The position numbers and the translations under genes were made by a program. 13,887 nucleotides of DNA from an uncultured Candidatus Saccharibacteria bacterium (GTDB lineage Bacteria > Patescibacteria > Saccharimonadia > Saccharimonadales > UBA6022): contig CAMPHY010000014.1 of assembly GCA_946886125.1 (NCBI GenBank), positions 1-13,887 of the forward strand, given 5' to 3'. Positions 1 through 6,100 of the stretch are shown one piece after another; positions within the stretch are counted from its first letter, which is position 1, and each line of letters starts with the position of its first letter. Under the pieces are notes generated by a model. The model searched no databases. It was not told the origin of the DNA and saw nothing but the letters and a program-made list of their open reading frames with translations.

Positions 1-1340
1 TTTTCTCTGATGAAACGCCGAGTGATTTTGTATTCATCAAGATCAAAACTTGGCTCGACCGTATCATAAATAGGTTCACCGTCAGCACTGATATATCCCT
101 GAATGATCCAATTATGAATAATCACACTTTCACCCTGCTCATTAATAGGTACTGCAATCGGAGCATCGTAGGGCCATATAGCAATCCTATTTTTTTCGAG
201 CGCAATTTCAAATCGACGATTGTATAGCTCTGTCGCCTCTTCACCAATACAAGCCCCCTTACAGCGTCCTAGCGAATACGAGAAACAAGCACCAGCGCTT
301 TTTTCAATTCCCATCAGCTTCGGGCATAATTGAAACACGCGAGTAAGTTCCTCGACTTGCTTTTTAGCTTTTGTACGCGATTCATATAAGCCATATATCA
401 CAGATAAATTCGTAGCATCGTCGACATTCCCCGAGATAACTTTAATTGTGGCGTAGTCCTGCTGTATATCTTTTACTAACATGGCATACGATGACACACG
501 TCGCAGGCGACGGTTATATAACGGCTTGAGCTCTTTAATCAGCTTTGATTCAAGCACCAGTGCCGCCAGTTCACTTCCGGTAGAAATCGTTTCGATGTGA
601 TGCACATGCTGGCTCATTTTTACTTCTTTACTACTGACGTCCTGAAAATGAGATAGTACCCGCTTTTTCAAGCTAATACTTTTGCCTACATAAATTGGCT
701 GGTGCGCTTCATCTTTAAAAATATAAACGCCTGGTACATTGCCGATACTACTTAGTTCATCAACATCGAGGTTCGGCGGCATGTACTGCGTTTTTAATTG
801 TCTTGCAACCGCTTCATTAAACAGCTCATAGCCGTGCTGGTCGAATGCCAGTTGACTAAAATACAAAATAGCCCGAGCGTCTGCAAGCGCGCGGTGCCTA
901 TTGGGCACAGGTATTTCATGCCGTTCAATAAGCTTCGCTAAACTATGGCCTTTTTGCTGATAGTACAATGCTCGTGATAATCGCACCGTACAAAGTAACT
1001 TAGGCGAGAAGGTACTGCCAACAAGCGCAAACTCATTTTTTAAAAATGAGTAGTCAAACCGTACATTGTGGGCTATAAATACCGCACCTTCAAGCACGTC
1101 AAGTAATTCATCGGCGATATCTTCAAATAATGGCGCATCAATAACGTCACTTTCAGTAATACCCGTTAGCGAGGTGATACTTTCTGGGATATATGTCTGG
1201 GGATTAAGGAGCGTATTAAATTCCCTTGTTACTTGACCATTTTCAAGCCGTATTGCGGCTACTTCAAGTACCCGACTGTTGCGATAACTGCCGCCAGTCG
1301 TTTCAATGTCAACAAACACCACCGGATACTCAAACATCAT
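1..1340 (-). CDS. DEDDh exonuclease (DnaQ-like) fused to UvrC/Cho-type GIY-YIG endonuclease, 3' end cut by window edge
   Basis: 445 residues are visible from the ATG at 1337, and the frame is still open at base 1. Residues 1-165 form a DnaQ/epsilon-like 3'-5' exonuclease with the DEDDh set D10, E12 (VDIETTG), D95 (HNVRFDYSFL), H148 and D153. A GIY-YIG nuclease domain follows at about 198-280, with GVY (203-205), IYVG (215-218), R226, E263 and N275. C338, C351, C359 and C363 have the same spacing class as the cysteines around the reported Fe-S cluster of UvrC. The same domain order is known in actinobacterial DnaQ/UvrC-like fusions, where a repair role resembling Cho is assumed; repair of bulky lesions is inferred here. 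There are tandem ATGs at 1340 and 1337. TATAAT lies 8 bases before the second, so a leaderless start at 1337 is plausible. The gene starts 37 bases after the Nudix gene, which has the same orientation. Confidence 0.9.
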   Translation of the reverse strand, partial: MMFEYPVVFVDIETTGGSYRNSRVLEVAAIRLENGQVTREFNTLLNPQTYIPESITSLTGITESDVIDAPLFEDIADELLDVLEGAVFIAHNVRFDYSFLKNEFALVGSTFSPKLLCTVRLSRALYYQQKGHSLAKLIERHEIPVPNRHRALADARAILYFSQLAFDQHGYELFNEAVARQLKTQYMPPNLDVDELSSIGNVPGVYIFKDEAHQPIYVGKSISLKKRVLSHFQDVSSKEVKMSQHVHHIETISTGSELAALVLESKLIKELKPLYNRRLRRVSSYAMLVKDIQQDYATIKVISGNVDDATNLSVIYGLYESRTKAKKQVEELTRVFQLCPKLMGIEKSAGACFSYSLGRCKGACIGEEATELYNRRFEIALEKNRIAIWPYDAPIAVPINEQGESVIIHNWIIQGYISADGEPIYDTVEPSFDLDEYKITRRFIRE

Positions 1341-1345
1341 CTTCT

Positions 1346-1351
1346 ATTATA
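1346..1351 (-). promoter_or_regulatory. -10 box (TATAAT) of the exonuclease/GIY-YIG gene
   Basis: Perfect TATAAT on the minus strand, ending 5 bases before the ATG at 1340 and 8 before the ATG at 1337. A transcript starting about 7 bases downstream would begin at or within the start codon. No good -35 is visible. Confidence 0.55.
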
Positions 1352-1377
1352 GCGCTCCTCGAGCTGGTGCCGTGAGA

Positions 1378-1848
1378 CTACTTAATGATACCGAAAGTTT
1401 GCTCAATGTAACCCGTTGTACCATTTGCCCATGCTACAATCACTTTGCCGTAATCACGATCTTCAGTCGCTACTTGCAGCTTATCAACAAACGTATACTC
1501 ATCAATTTCGGATGCTTGTAGCTTAATGCGATCAACCATAGCAACTTCAAGCGGAGCTCTAAAGACAAACTGATAACTATCAAATTTTGCTCCAATGCGA
1601 TCAACCACGGCAACAAATTCCACTTGTTTTTCATCAATAATCAAGCCGACTTCTTCATATGTTTCACGTATCGCCGCCTGTTTTGGTGTCTCGTGCGGAT
1701 CAATAATGCCACCTGGGAAGGTCCAGTGTGCTTTATAGTTAGCCTTTACAATTAACGCTTGGCCTTCACTATTTTCAAGAATTAACGTTGCGCTTGCCAT
1801 GCGTTTTGGTAGCGAACGTAGCCAACGAAGTTGCTGCCGATGCTTCAC
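1378..1848 (-). CDS. Nudix hydrolase
   Basis: A 156-residue protein if it starts at the GTG at 1848. The Nudix box is complete at residues 47-69 (G47, E53, R61-E62, E65-E66, G68), preceded by WTFPGG; these residues bind the metal that hydrolyses nucleoside diphosphates linked to another group. The substrate cannot be told from sequence; oxidised or non-canonical nucleotides or mRNA caps are possibilities. The frame stays open upstream to 1902, but that would overlap the end of rny by 41 bases. The GTG at 1848 lies 13 bases after the rny stop and keeps a basic N-terminal helix (LRWLRSLPKR). The next ATG (1800, MASATL) would remove that helix. Close spacing suggests co-transcription with rny. 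The start is uncertain; the family is not. Confidence 0.85.
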   Translation of the reverse strand: MKHRQQLRWLRSLPKRMASATLILENSEGQALIVKANYKAHWTFPGGIIDPHETPKQAAIRETYEEVGLIIDEKQVEFVAVVDRIGAKFDSYQFVFRAPLEVAMVDRIKLQASEIDEYTFVDKLQVATEDRDYGKVIVAWANGTTGYIEQTFGIIK

Positions 1849-1861
1849 TACGTGTGCAGCC

Positions 1862-3352
1862 TTATTTTGCAAACTCAATCGCACGGGTTTCACGGATAAC
1901 ATTTACCTTAATAGTTCCAGGGTACTGCATCGTACTTTCAATTTTTGTTGCAATATCACGGGCAATCTTAATTGCCGATAGATCATCGACCATCTTTGGA
2001 CTAACAATAACCCTGATTTCGCGACCAGCTGAAATCGCGTAGGCTTTGTCGATACCATCAAAACCAAGAGCTACGTTCTCTAGCTCACGCATACGCTCGG
2101 AGAAATTTTCCGCGCTAATGTTACGCGCACCAGGGCGAGCAGCAGACACGGCGTCAACCACACGGACAACTAGCGCCTCAGGAGTCGTGGCTTCGATATC
2201 ATCATGATGAGCTTCAATTGCATGGGCAATTTCTTCAGGCATCCCATACTTACGAGCCAGCTCAGCGCCGATATGGTGATGCTTACCCTCTACTTTATGG
2301 GTAACCGCCTTGCCAACATCATGTAGCAGTGTGGCGATTTTTGTAACCCGCACGTTCGCTCCAATCTCTTCAGCAATGAGCCCAGCCATATGTGCCATTT
2401 CAGTCGAATGCATCAACACATTCTGACCATAGGAGGTACGGAACTTTAGTTCACCAAGTAAACGAATCATTTCCTTTGGAATACCGACAACGCCAACCTC
2501 ACGCGCGGCATCTTCACCTGCCCGCGTAATGTCTTTATCAATTTGCTTTTCAGCCTTAGCGACCACTTCTTCAATACGCCCAGGATGAATGCGACCATCT
2601 TTCATGAGGAGCTCGAGTGTCAGTCGAGCGACTTGGCGACGAACAGGATCGAAGCTACTGAGTATAATCATACCCGGCGTATCATCTACGAGAATATCAA
2701 CACCTGTCGCGCGCTGGAGCGCCTGAATATTACGGCCTTCTTTACCGATAATACGACCCTTCATTTCATCATCAGTCAATTTAATGGCCGTAACAGTACG
2801 CTCAGCAGTCACCTCGGAACTCATGCGCTCCATAGCTGTTACTAGAATAGTTTGAGCTCGCTCCTCGGCATCTTCTTGAGCATCGTGCTGTAATTTATTC
2901 ACAAGACCAAGCAGATCTTGCTTAATATCACGTTCTGTCATTTGCATTAGCTTCTCGGCGGCATCGGCTTTTTTGAGCCCTGCGATTTTTTCAAGCTTAT
3001 CTTGTTGACGAGTGCGAATCTCACGAATTTCCGCCTTCAGCTCTTCAACTTCGTCTTCGTGTGCGCGCAATTTCTCTGCACGTGTATCGATTTCATCAAG
3101 CTTACGATCAAGTGCACTTTCACGATCGGCTAAGCGATTCTCTGTTTTTTGCCATTCTTGACGACGCTCGTTTTCGAGCTTTAACACTTCGTCTTTTGCC
3201 CGCAGCACAATATCGCTCGCTTTATTTTTAGCCTCAGCGACTTCTCGTTCTGCTTGGTTTTTCCCAATAGCTGCTTGACGTTTTTGGTACCCAAATGTGC
3301 CACCCACACCGGCTATAAGCCCAATGACGGCAGCAATAATTCCCTCTATCAT
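1862..3352 (-). CDS. rny: Ribonuclease Y
   Basis: Membrane-anchored endoribonuclease that starts mRNA decay, 496 residues, near the usual length of about 520. Residues 3-22 are one hydrophobic helix (IIAAVIGLIAGVGGTFGY). About 30-170 is a long charged coiled coil rich in Lys/Glu/Arg. A KH RNA-binding domain follows, with GRIIGKEGRNIQ at 199-210. The HD phosphohydrolase domain has H315, H344-D345 (LLHDVGKA) and D400. The C-terminal conserved RNase Y region ends in the usual RETRAIEFAK-like tail. The ATG at 3352 has a strong Shine-Dalgarno (AGGAAAGGA) 6 bases upstream. The Nudix gene follows within 13 bases. A 155-base leader region separates it from tsaB, so it may have its own promoter. Confidence 0.97.
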   Translation of the reverse strand: MIEGIIAAVIGLIAGVGGTFGYQKRQAAIGKNQAEREVAEAKNKASDIVLRAKDEVLKLENERRQEWQKTENRLADRESALDRKLDEIDTRAEKLRAHEDEVEELKAEIREIRTRQQDKLEKIAGLKKADAAEKLMQMTERDIKQDLLGLVNKLQHDAQEDAEERAQTILVTAMERMSSEVTAERTVTAIKLTDDEMKGRIIGKEGRNIQALQRATGVDILVDDTPGMIILSSFDPVRRQVARLTLELLMKDGRIHPGRIEEVVAKAEKQIDKDITRAGEDAAREVGVVGIPKEMIRLLGELKFRTSYGQNVLMHSTEMAHMAGLIAEEIGANVRVTKIATLLHDVGKAVTHKVEGKHHHIGAELARKYGMPEEIAHAIEAHHDDIEATTPEALVVRVVDAVSAARPGARNISAENFSERMRELENVALGFDGIDKAYAISAGREIRVIVSPKMVDDLSAIKIARDIATKIESTMQYPGTIKVNVIRETRAIEFAK

Positions 3353-3406
3353 AACTGGTCCTTTCCTAGCCCCGCGCGTGTTTTACGTTCAAACATAGCA
3401 TCAGAA

Positions 3407-3434
3407 ATTGTAAAAAGCGAGACGTTATTAACAA
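3407..3434 (-). promoter_or_regulatory. Candidate rny promoter
   Basis: On the minus strand TTGTTA (3434-3429) and TACAAT (3412-3407) are 16 bases apart, giving an rny leader of about 48 bases. A second -10-like TACAAT lies further upstream at 3481-3476. Both are weak matches judged by eye. Confidence 0.3.
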
Positions 3435-3459
3435 AAAAATATAATCAAAACTCTTACTG

Positions 3460-3493
3460 TATAAAAGCTGATTCTATTGTAGCGCTTTTTATA
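3460..3493 (-). terminator. AT-rich inverted repeat after tsaB, possible weak terminator
   Basis: TATAAAAGC (3460-3468) pairs with GCTTTTTATA (3484-3493) with one bulged base and a 15-base loop. It begins 14 bases beyond the tsaB stop. The stem is A/T-rich with only two G-C pairs and no clear U-tract, so termination is doubtful. Confidence 0.25.
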
Positions 3494-3507
3494 ACAGACC
3501 TGCAAGT

Positions 3508-3894
3508 TTATTTACGCGGCTTAGTGATATGAGCTTCGCTGCCGTAATGCGGCAACACCATACGATCATTCTCACCTGCACGTAGTCGTTCAAGCGCCTT
3601 TTGCTGCCAGCCTTCACCCTGCTCGCCCACAATAGGCACCTGCTCGCTATCAGCAAGTGTATTGAGCACCGTAAGACCAATTCGAAGTCCAGTAAAACTA
3701 CCTGGCCCCTGAAAAACTCCAATGCCCGTCAGCTCAGACCACGTTCCGTTGTGATGTTGCAGCTTTTCTTGTATATACGCTAGTAATCCTAGGGCGAGCT
3801 GGCGGTCAGCCTGCCACTCATAGTCATACCGCTGACTGTCGCCTAGCAAGGTAAGTTTGCAAAGTGGGGTTGAGGTATCAAGCAGTATAATCAT
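3508..3894 (-). CDS. tsaB: Miniature TsaB, tRNA t6A synthesis partner
   Basis: TsaB is the ASKHA-fold partner of TsaD and TsaE that supports threonylcarbamoyl transfer to tRNA A37. This copy has 128 residues, against about 220-230 in typical bacteria. The N-terminal lobe is complete: MIILLDTSTPLCKLTLL at the start and the family signature GPGSFTGLRIGL near residues 63-74. The second lobe is almost gone, yet the protein ends with a recognisable TsaB-type tail (VLPHYGSEAHITKPRK). That argues for a compact form rather than a simple truncation. Other frames downstream hold no TsaB-like sequence. Its ATG overlaps the tsaE TGA (ATGA at 3894-3891), so the pair is translationally coupled. tsaD is not in the window. 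Confidence 0.85.
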   Translation of the reverse strand: MIILLDTSTPLCKLTLLGDSQRYDYEWQADRQLALGLLAYIQEKLQHHNGTWSELTGIGVFQGPGSFTGLRIGLTVLNTLADSEQVPIVGEQGEGWQQKALERLRAGENDRMVLPHYGSEAHITKPRK

Positions 3895-4346
3895 GCCAGC
3901 TTCTCCAGTAGAGCTTGGCTCATTACCCCGCCAGCTTCGAGGGTAATCACACGTGTCGTTTCGGTAGGTGAAGTAATTCTAATAGTGAGTCGATCTGCGG
4001 GTAGTACATCGTTGACAATATCAGCCCATTCAATCACAACAATCGAGTGGGGATCATCCATTGCTTCCCTTACCTCATCAGCCATAATGCCGGCATCATG
4101 CAAACGATAAAAGTCATAGTGAGCCAACTGTAAATCATTACGAGCATCGTAGACTCGGCTGATCGTAAAGCTAGGACTTTGGACGTCTTCATCAATGCCA
4201 AGTCCTACGGCCAACCCTTTCACGAGAGTCGTCTTACCTGCCCCTACATCGCCAATAAGTTCAATTAATTCACCGCCAGCCAAACAAACACCGAGCTGTT
4301 CAGCCCATGCTTTCATTGCGTTTTCGCCTATAATTTCATGCGTCAT
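3891..4346 (-). CDS. tsaE: tRNA t6A synthesis ATPase TsaE
   Basis: P-loop ATPase of the TsaBDE complex needed for t6A in ANN-decoding tRNAs. At 151 residues it is of normal length. Walker A is GDVGAGKTT (32-40), followed by the switch-like SPSFTI (57-62), HYDFYRL (76-82) and IEWAD (105-109), all characteristic of TsaE. The frame is open back to a TTG at 4364, but that TTG abuts and reads through a TATACT box, and the ATG at 4346 begins the usual TsaE N-terminus. I therefore start at 4346. It is coupled to tsaB by an ATGA overlap. It lies 27 bases after the pilin gene on the same strand but has its own promoter candidate. Confidence 0.93.
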   Translation of the reverse strand: MTHEIIGENAMKAWAEQLGVCLAGGELIELIGDVGAGKTTLVKGLAVGLGIDEDVQSPSFTISRVYDARNDLQLAHYDFYRLHDAGIMADEVREAMDDPHSIVVIEWADIVNDVLPADRLTIRITSPTETTRVITLEAGGVMSQALLEKLA

Positions 4347-4355
4347 ATCTGCTCT

Positions 4356-4361
4356 AGTATA
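4356..4361 (-). promoter_or_regulatory. -10 box (TATACT) of tsaE-tsaB
   Basis: TATACT on the minus strand ends 9 bases before the tsaE ATG, so the mRNA would have a leader of at most a few bases. It lies just beyond the pilin stop codon, separating the two transcription units. The -35 is poor. Confidence 0.5.
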
Positions 4362-4373
4362 CAACCCAAAGTG

Positions 4374-4910
4374 CTAGAAGGTAAACGAACCCCAAGCTGC
4401 GTCAGTTGGACCAGGTACCCAAGGACTATTTGTTGGCACTATGCTATCACCGTTCTCGCAGTTCCACCCAGGTGATACTTCGGCAGGATCCTTAGATTCT
4501 AGCTTCGTAACACCAAGTACATAGAACCTTCCTCGTTCAGCAGGACATGTCGCTCCATGCTGATTCCCAGCGCCATAGCGATAATAATAGTAGTAATGCC
4601 CGCTATCGTTGATTGGATCAACCGGCACTGTCCCCATGATTGGCTTCAATGCTAATAGAAAGCCACCATCAGGTACTTCATGACTCCGTTCCCAGCTAGA
4701 GGTAGAATGGATAGGGTATTCACCGTTGCGAAGCTTGTACACTTCTAAACCTTTGCGGATTGCTGCAATGTCATTTAAACGAGCCGTATCTCGTGAGTCT
4801 GCCTGTATGCCGCTATAGGCAACAATTGTGATGGCAGCGAGAATACCGATCACCGCGATAACAACGACAAGTTCTACTATCGTAAAGCCGCGATTATATA
4901 ATTGCTTCAT
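4374..4910 (-). CDS. Type IV pilin-like protein (prepilin)
   Basis: 178 residues with a type III prepilin signal: a short basic leader MKQLYNRG, then F9, TIVE with the Glu at mature position 5 (E13), and a hydrophobic helix to about residue 32. A prepilin peptidase would cut after G8. The following helix (DTARLNDIAAIRKGLEVYK) and the VPVDP segment plus Tyr-rich strand near 95-112 resemble GspG-like pseudopilins and saccharibacterial pilins. C122 and C151 could form a disulfide. Upstream in-frame starts exist at 4919 (MVSMKQ) and 4967. AGGAG sits 11 bases before 4910 but only 2 before 4919, so 4910 is preferred; a leaderless start at 4919 is an alternative because TATAAA lies 9 bases before it. 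It diverges from the pilus block and is probably a major or minor pilin of that system. Confidence 0.88.
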   Translation of the reverse strand: MKQLYNRGFTIVELVVVIAVIGILAAITIVAYSGIQADSRDTARLNDIAAIRKGLEVYKLRNGEYPIHSTSSWERSHEVPDGGFLLALKPIMGTVPVDPINDSGHYYYYYRYGAGNQHGATCPAERGRFYVLGVTKLESKDPAEVSPGWNCENGDSIVPTNSPWVPGPTDAAWGSFTF

Positions 4911-4928
4911 AGAGACCATGACTCCTGC

Positions 4929-4934
4929 TTTATA
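4929..4934 (-). promoter_or_regulatory. Candidate -10 (TATAAA) of the pilin gene
   Basis: TATAAA on the minus strand, 9 bases before the ATG at 4919 and 18 before the ATG at 4910. AGGAG lies between it and the starts (4926-4922). Confidence 0.35.
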
Positions 4935-4948
4935 AGTGTTTATTAATT

Positions 4949-4962
4949 TTATGGTACCATAA
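4949..4962. repeat. Perfect 14-bp palindrome in the divergent pilin/membrane-protein region
   Basis: TTATGGTACCATAA reads the same on both strands. It lies midway between two divergent starts (4910/4919 and 4990) and contains TACCAT, a poor -10 match, in both directions. It could be an operator for a dimeric regulator or a symmetric promoter element. No regulator gene is adjacent. Confidence 0.5.
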
Positions 4963-4989
4963 GCCAAAAGATAACCATAAGGATAACCT

Positions 4990-6078
4990 ATGGCACAATT
5001 AAAAGAATTTATTGCACATGCTCGTCAGAATAATTTGAGTGATGAGGAGATTCGTGACACATTGCTTACACAAGGGTGGAGTTCAGCTGATATTACCTTG
5101 GCACTTGCCAGCATTGAAGTGCCTGTGTCCAGATCAGTAAGCGACAGCCATAAAGAAACCACCACGTCTATTGATTCAGTTCAAACGCCCCCTTCGCTTC
5201 ATCCTTTGCTTGCTGCGCTCCATCATGTCTTACTATGGTTCTTTGTAGGCGCATCGACCATTGCTATTATCGGGGCCGTGTCATCCTTGTTTGGAGGTAT
5301 TGTTTCATCAGAAGTACTTGCTGCCATGATCGCTGTATCACTCATCACTTTCACTCCTTACGCTCTTTTATATCTTATATATTTGCGCAGCGTCCGTCAT
5401 CGTCGCCGTCTAGTTCCAGGAAAAATTTGGTCTATTATTACCGTTTGCCTTCATAGCATTGGCGCAATGGGTGCAGCCATTACTTTGACTGTCGCTCTCA
5501 TCACGAGCTCAACATCAGCAATTATAATAAGTGCCGCGCTTATCCTACTTCTTAATAGTATTATTGTGATCACCTATATTTTCTCAACATTTATACTCGA
5601 CAGCGGTGCAAGGTTGCGAAAAAGTATTCTGCTCGCCCACATTCCACTGCTGACGATTTTGCTCGGTGCACTATTTATCCTTTCAGTCCTTCAATTGGGA
5701 CCCGCACAGGCAGACGAAGAACGCCGCAAGGAGATAGTACGAACAGTCGACACTATTCGCGATGCGAGTATCCGGAATCAAAAGCTACCAGATTCAAGCT
5801 ACTCTCTCGATATCAATAACGATATTGAATATACTGTTTTGAACGAGAGGATGTATCGGCTTTGTACCAATTTTTTGATTGACACTTCAAACTCTTATGG
5901 CTATGAAAGCTCACCCAAACAACCTATCTCTGATAGTTATGTTGATGAATATCAGTTTCGAGCAGCTAACGGGCGCCAGTGTTTTCACTTCGAAGCTTCT
6001 GGAATTTTTCAGCCTGTCGTACCACCACGAGACACAACAGAACCCGAAAACTCCGGTAGTACATTTTCTACAACTTAA
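4990..6078 (+). CDS. Polytopic membrane protein with UBA-like N-terminus and pilin-like C-terminal domain
   Basis: 362 residues in three parts. Residues 1-42 are a small helical domain (LKEFIAHARQNNLSDEEI, then LLTQGWSSADITLAL) of the kind often found at the N-terminus of DUF5671-type proteins in Patescibacteria. Five hydrophobic segments follow at about 80-101, 108-132, 146-171, 174-202 and 214-236. From about 242 the chain continues with EERRKEIVRTVDTIRDA, a helix like that after the pilin transmembrane segment, then a small domain with C292 and C331, spaced like the disulfide pair of pilin heads. With five helices and a cytoplasmic N-terminus the C-terminal domain would be outside. The ATG has AAGGA 6 bases upstream. 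It lies directly before pilB (22 bases) and divergent from the pilin, so a role in pilus assembly or anchoring is inferred. Function is unknown. Confidence 0.85.
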   Translation: MAQLKEFIAHARQNNLSDEEIRDTLLTQGWSSADITLALASIEVPVSRSVSDSHKETTTSIDSVQTPPSLHPLLAALHHVLLWFFVGASTIAIIGAVSSLFGGIVSSEVLAAMIAVSLITFTPYALLYLIYLRSVRHRRRLVPGKIWSIITVCLHSIGAMGAAITLTVALITSSTSAIIISAALILLLNSIIVITYIFSTFILDSGARLRKSILLAHIPLLTILLGALFILSVLQLGPAQADEERRKEIVRTVDTIRDASIRNQKLPDSSYSLDINNDIEYTVLNERMYRLCTNFLIDTSNSYGYESSPKQPISDSYVDEYQFRAANGRQCFHFEASGIFQPVVPPRDTTEPENSGSTFSTT

Positions 6079-6080
6079 GG

Positions 6081-6086
6081 TACAAT
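6081..6086 (+). promoter_or_regulatory. Candidate -10 (TACAAT) before pilB
   Basis: TACAAT between the stop of the upstream gene and pilB, 14 bases before the ATG. It would give a leader of about 8 bases without a Shine-Dalgarno. No -35 is recognisable, so read-through from the upstream gene is equally possible. Confidence 0.35.
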
Positions 6087-6100
6087 AGACCATAACCAGT

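Noticed and set aside
3489..3722. Frameshifted TsaB second lobe in another frame
   Set aside because: The overlapping minus-strand frame has no TsaB-like sequence, and the main frame already ends in a TsaB-type tail, so a frameshift is unlikely.
4344..4364. Longer tsaE start at TTG 4364
   Set aside because: The TTG abuts the TATACT box and the added codons run through it; the ATG at 4346 starts the conserved TsaE sequence.
4911..4967. N-terminal extension of the pilin to 4967
   Set aside because: It would put 19 residues before the prepilin leader and run across the palindrome, the TATAAA box and the AGGAG site.
5235..5456. Alternative plus-strand frame inside the pilin-domain membrane protein
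   Set aside because: No plausible ribosome site or domain; Cys/His/Arg-rich composition is typical of a shadow frame.
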